Assembly: GCA_900548255.1 (NCBI GenBank) | Contig: URKH01000054.1 | Span: 1-14,451 of the forward strand | Length of the DNA: 14,451 nucleotides | DNA from: an uncultured Collinsella sp. | GTDB taxonomy: Bacteria > Actinomycetota > Coriobacteriia > Coriobacteriales > Coriobacteriaceae | Reading direction: 5' to 3' | Shown: positions 13,371-14,451 of the stretch, piece after piece | How positions within the stretch are numbered: the stretch's first letter is position 1 | Layout of the letters: every line of letters starts with the position of its first letter | Made by a program: the position numbers and the translations under genes | Notes under the pieces: generated by a model | Database searches by the model: none | Seen by the model: only the letters and a program-made list of their open reading frames with translations | Told to the model about the DNA's origin: nothing

Positions 13371-14288
13371 ATGCGCTGCCTTATCATCCACAACCCGGCA
13401 TCGGGCCCCAGCTCAGATGAAATCTACGCATTCACGCACGCCCTCGCGCAGGGCGGCGATGAGGTCGTGATGCGTTTTATCGGTGATGGCATGGAGCCCG
13501 AGGACGCCGTGGCAGACGTGCGCGAGTTTGATCGCGTGGTCGTTTCGGGCGGCGACGGCACTGTCTCCAACGTGCTCGACCAGATGCGCGGGTGCGGTGT
13601 CCCCACGCTCGTCTTCCCCTCCGGCACAGCCTGCTTGTTCTTTAACAACATCGGTAATGCCCCCGAGGCAGCGGCGCTTGCCAAGGCTTGCCGCGCCGGT
13701 CGCACGGTCAAAGTAGACATGGGCGAGCTCTTTTGGCTCGACGAGGACGGCAACGAGAAGCGCCACGGCTTCATCATCATCGCCGGCTCGGGCTTCGACG
13801 CCGAGATCATGATGAAGGCCGCCCCCACCAAAAACGACATCGGCGAGATCGCCTACTTCCTCTCCGCTCTCGCCACGCCCAACCCCACGGTGGCGCACTT
13901 TACCATTGAGCATGATGGCATTGTTGAGGAGCTCGACGGCATCTGCTGCATGGCGGGCAACACGTCTGTCATCCAAAACGACATCAACCTGTTCCCCAAC
14001 TGCCGTATGAACGACGGCATGGTCGACATCGTCGTTATTGAGCCCGTGCGCACGGTGCAGTTGCTCCCCACGGTAATCACCGCCGCGCTCGACCCCGCCG
14101 GCAAGGTACTCGGCCGCCCGCAGTTTAAGATCATCCAGACCAAAGAAGCCAAGATTACCTGCACGCCATCGCTCGGCATGCAGTTTGATGGCGAGATCAT
14201 CTCCAGCAACTCCGGCGTCTTTGGCGCCCGCGCGCTACCGCAATGCCTTGATATCATCGTCGACGAATTCTCGCCGCTCGGAAAATAG
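13371..14288 (+). CDS. Diacylglycerol kinase-fold lipid kinase
   Basis: 305 residues, the normal length for soluble bacterial DgkB/YegS-like kinases. The catalytic N-terminal domain shows IIHNPASG (residues 5-12), VVVSGGDGTVSNVL (56-69, the ATP-binding GGDGT) and FPSGTACLFFNNIG (82-95). The last replaces the common PLGTANDFAR block, so the substrate pocket is unusual. The C-terminal beta-sandwich has IIIAGSGFDAEIM, CMAGNTSVIQNDINLFPNCRMNDGMVDIVVI and a LGMQFDGEI strand, all family hallmarks. It probably phosphorylates a diacylglycerol or related lipid at the membrane face, but the substrate is not defined. The ribosome site (GGGAACGTAAGT) is weak. TATACT at about 13334-13339 is a possible -10 element. 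The stop codon is part of the ribosome site of the following small gene. Confidence 0.88.
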   Translation: MRCLIIHNPASGPSSDEIYAFTHALAQGGDEVVMRFIGDGMEPEDAVADVREFDRVVVSGGDGTVSNVLDQMRGCGVPTLVFPSGTACLFFNNIGNAPEAAALAKACRAGRTVKVDMGELFWLDEDGNEKRHGFIIIAGSGFDAEIMMKAAPTKNDIGEIAYFLSALATPNPTVAHFTIEHDGIVEELDGICCMAGNTSVIQNDINLFPNCRMNDGMVDIVVIEPVRTVQLLPTVITAALDPAGKVLGRPQFKIIQTKEAKITCTPSLGMQFDGEIISSNSGVFGARALPQCLDIIVDEFSPLGK

Positions 14289-14298
14289 GAGGACCCCC

Positions 14299-14391
14299 GT
14301 GAACGACAACCCCATCCTTGGCTTTATCGTCATCGTTTTGGCCATGCTCGTCGGCTATGCCATTAACGTGATTCACCGTCGAAAGAAGTAG
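14299..14391 (+). CDS. Small single-membrane-segment protein, 30 residues
   Basis: A short frame starting at GTG 14299 with a strong TAGGAGGA ribosome site at 14286-14293 that overlaps the stop of the lipid kinase. The product has a polar start (MNDNP), one hydrophobic helix (ILGFIVIVLAMLVGYAINVI) and a basic end (HRRKK). By the positive-inside rule the C-terminus should be cytoplasmic. I recognise no named family. The context suggests co-expression with the kinase, perhaps as a membrane anchor or partner, which is inference. The ribosome site and codon use make this more than a chance frame. Confidence 0.65.
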   Translation: MNDNPILGFIVIVLAMLVGYAINVIHRRKK

Positions 14392-14431
14392 CCATTACTC
14401 TTAGACGGCCCGTGCAGCCCGGACCCCTCGC

Positions 14432-14451
14432 CGGCATGAAACCACATGCCG
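14432..14451 (+). terminator. Hairpin at the window edge, possible terminator
   Basis: CGGCATG (14432-14438) pairs with CATGCCG (14445-14451) around AAACCA, about 40 bases after the small membrane protein. The window ends at the stem, so a following U-tract cannot be seen. Confidence 0.4.

Noticed and set aside
1..14451. CRISPR arrays, tRNA or rRNA genes, phage genes, toxin-antitoxin pairs
   Set aside because: No regularly spaced repeats, no cloverleaf or rRNA signature, and no such proteins were found on reading both strands.

Overview
The window reads as chromosomal sequence from a high-GC Gram-positive anaerobe. The protein set is what I would expect of a Coriobacteriia gut bacterium, most likely Collinsella or a close relative: phosphotransacetylase with two tandem acetate kinases, a UDP-galactopyranose mutase paired with a family 2 glycosyltransferase, an HRDC-type RNase D, a YugP-type zinc peptidase and exonuclease VII. 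The taxonomic call is inference from protein flavour and GC-rich codon use; there is no rRNA or tRNA here to anchor it. I see no phage genes, insertion sequences, CRISPR array or tRNA genes.

Layout. Positions 1-1004 hold a hybrid gene, in which a DeoR-regulator-like start is joined in frame to the C-terminal half of a DJ-1/PfpI protein, overlapping a Maf nucleotide pyrophosphatase. Positions 1105-2106 encode an S58/DmpA-NylC-type self-cleaving peptidase. Positions 2107-2465 are a convergent intergenic gap with two large nested palindromes. Positions 2466-4692 (minus) hold glf and an overlapping glycosyltransferase, probably for galactofuranose-containing surface glycan. Positions 4693-4923 are a divergent promoter region. 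Positions 4924-8787 are the acetate node: pta (plus) converges on two tandem ackA paralogues (minus), and a third nested palindrome sits in the convergent gap. Positions 8935-11080 (minus) hold a HIT-family hydrolase, xseB and xseA. Positions 11196-13272 (minus) hold a YugP-like membrane zinc peptidase and RNase D, separated by a different nested palindrome. Positions 13371-14391 (plus) hold a diacylglycerol-kinase-fold lipid kinase followed by a 30-residue single-membrane-segment protein.

Pta makes acetyl phosphate from acetyl-CoA, and the acetate kinases convert it to acetate and ATP. The second kinase has Ser where the phosphate-loop Asn normally sits, so the copies may not be equivalent.

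The most unusual signal is a family of three nested palindromes at 2119-2241, 2335-2443 and 5920-6046. Each has long, perfectly paired outer arms (28, 21 and 29 bp) that differ completely between copies. Each also has an inner hairpin of differing sequence and a shared, mostly unpaired interior (TTCCGCA on one side, AGGAC on the other). All three lie between convergent genes. This looks like a structured element with conserved loops and freely varying stems rather than an ordinary terminator. A differently built relative lies at 11993-12090.
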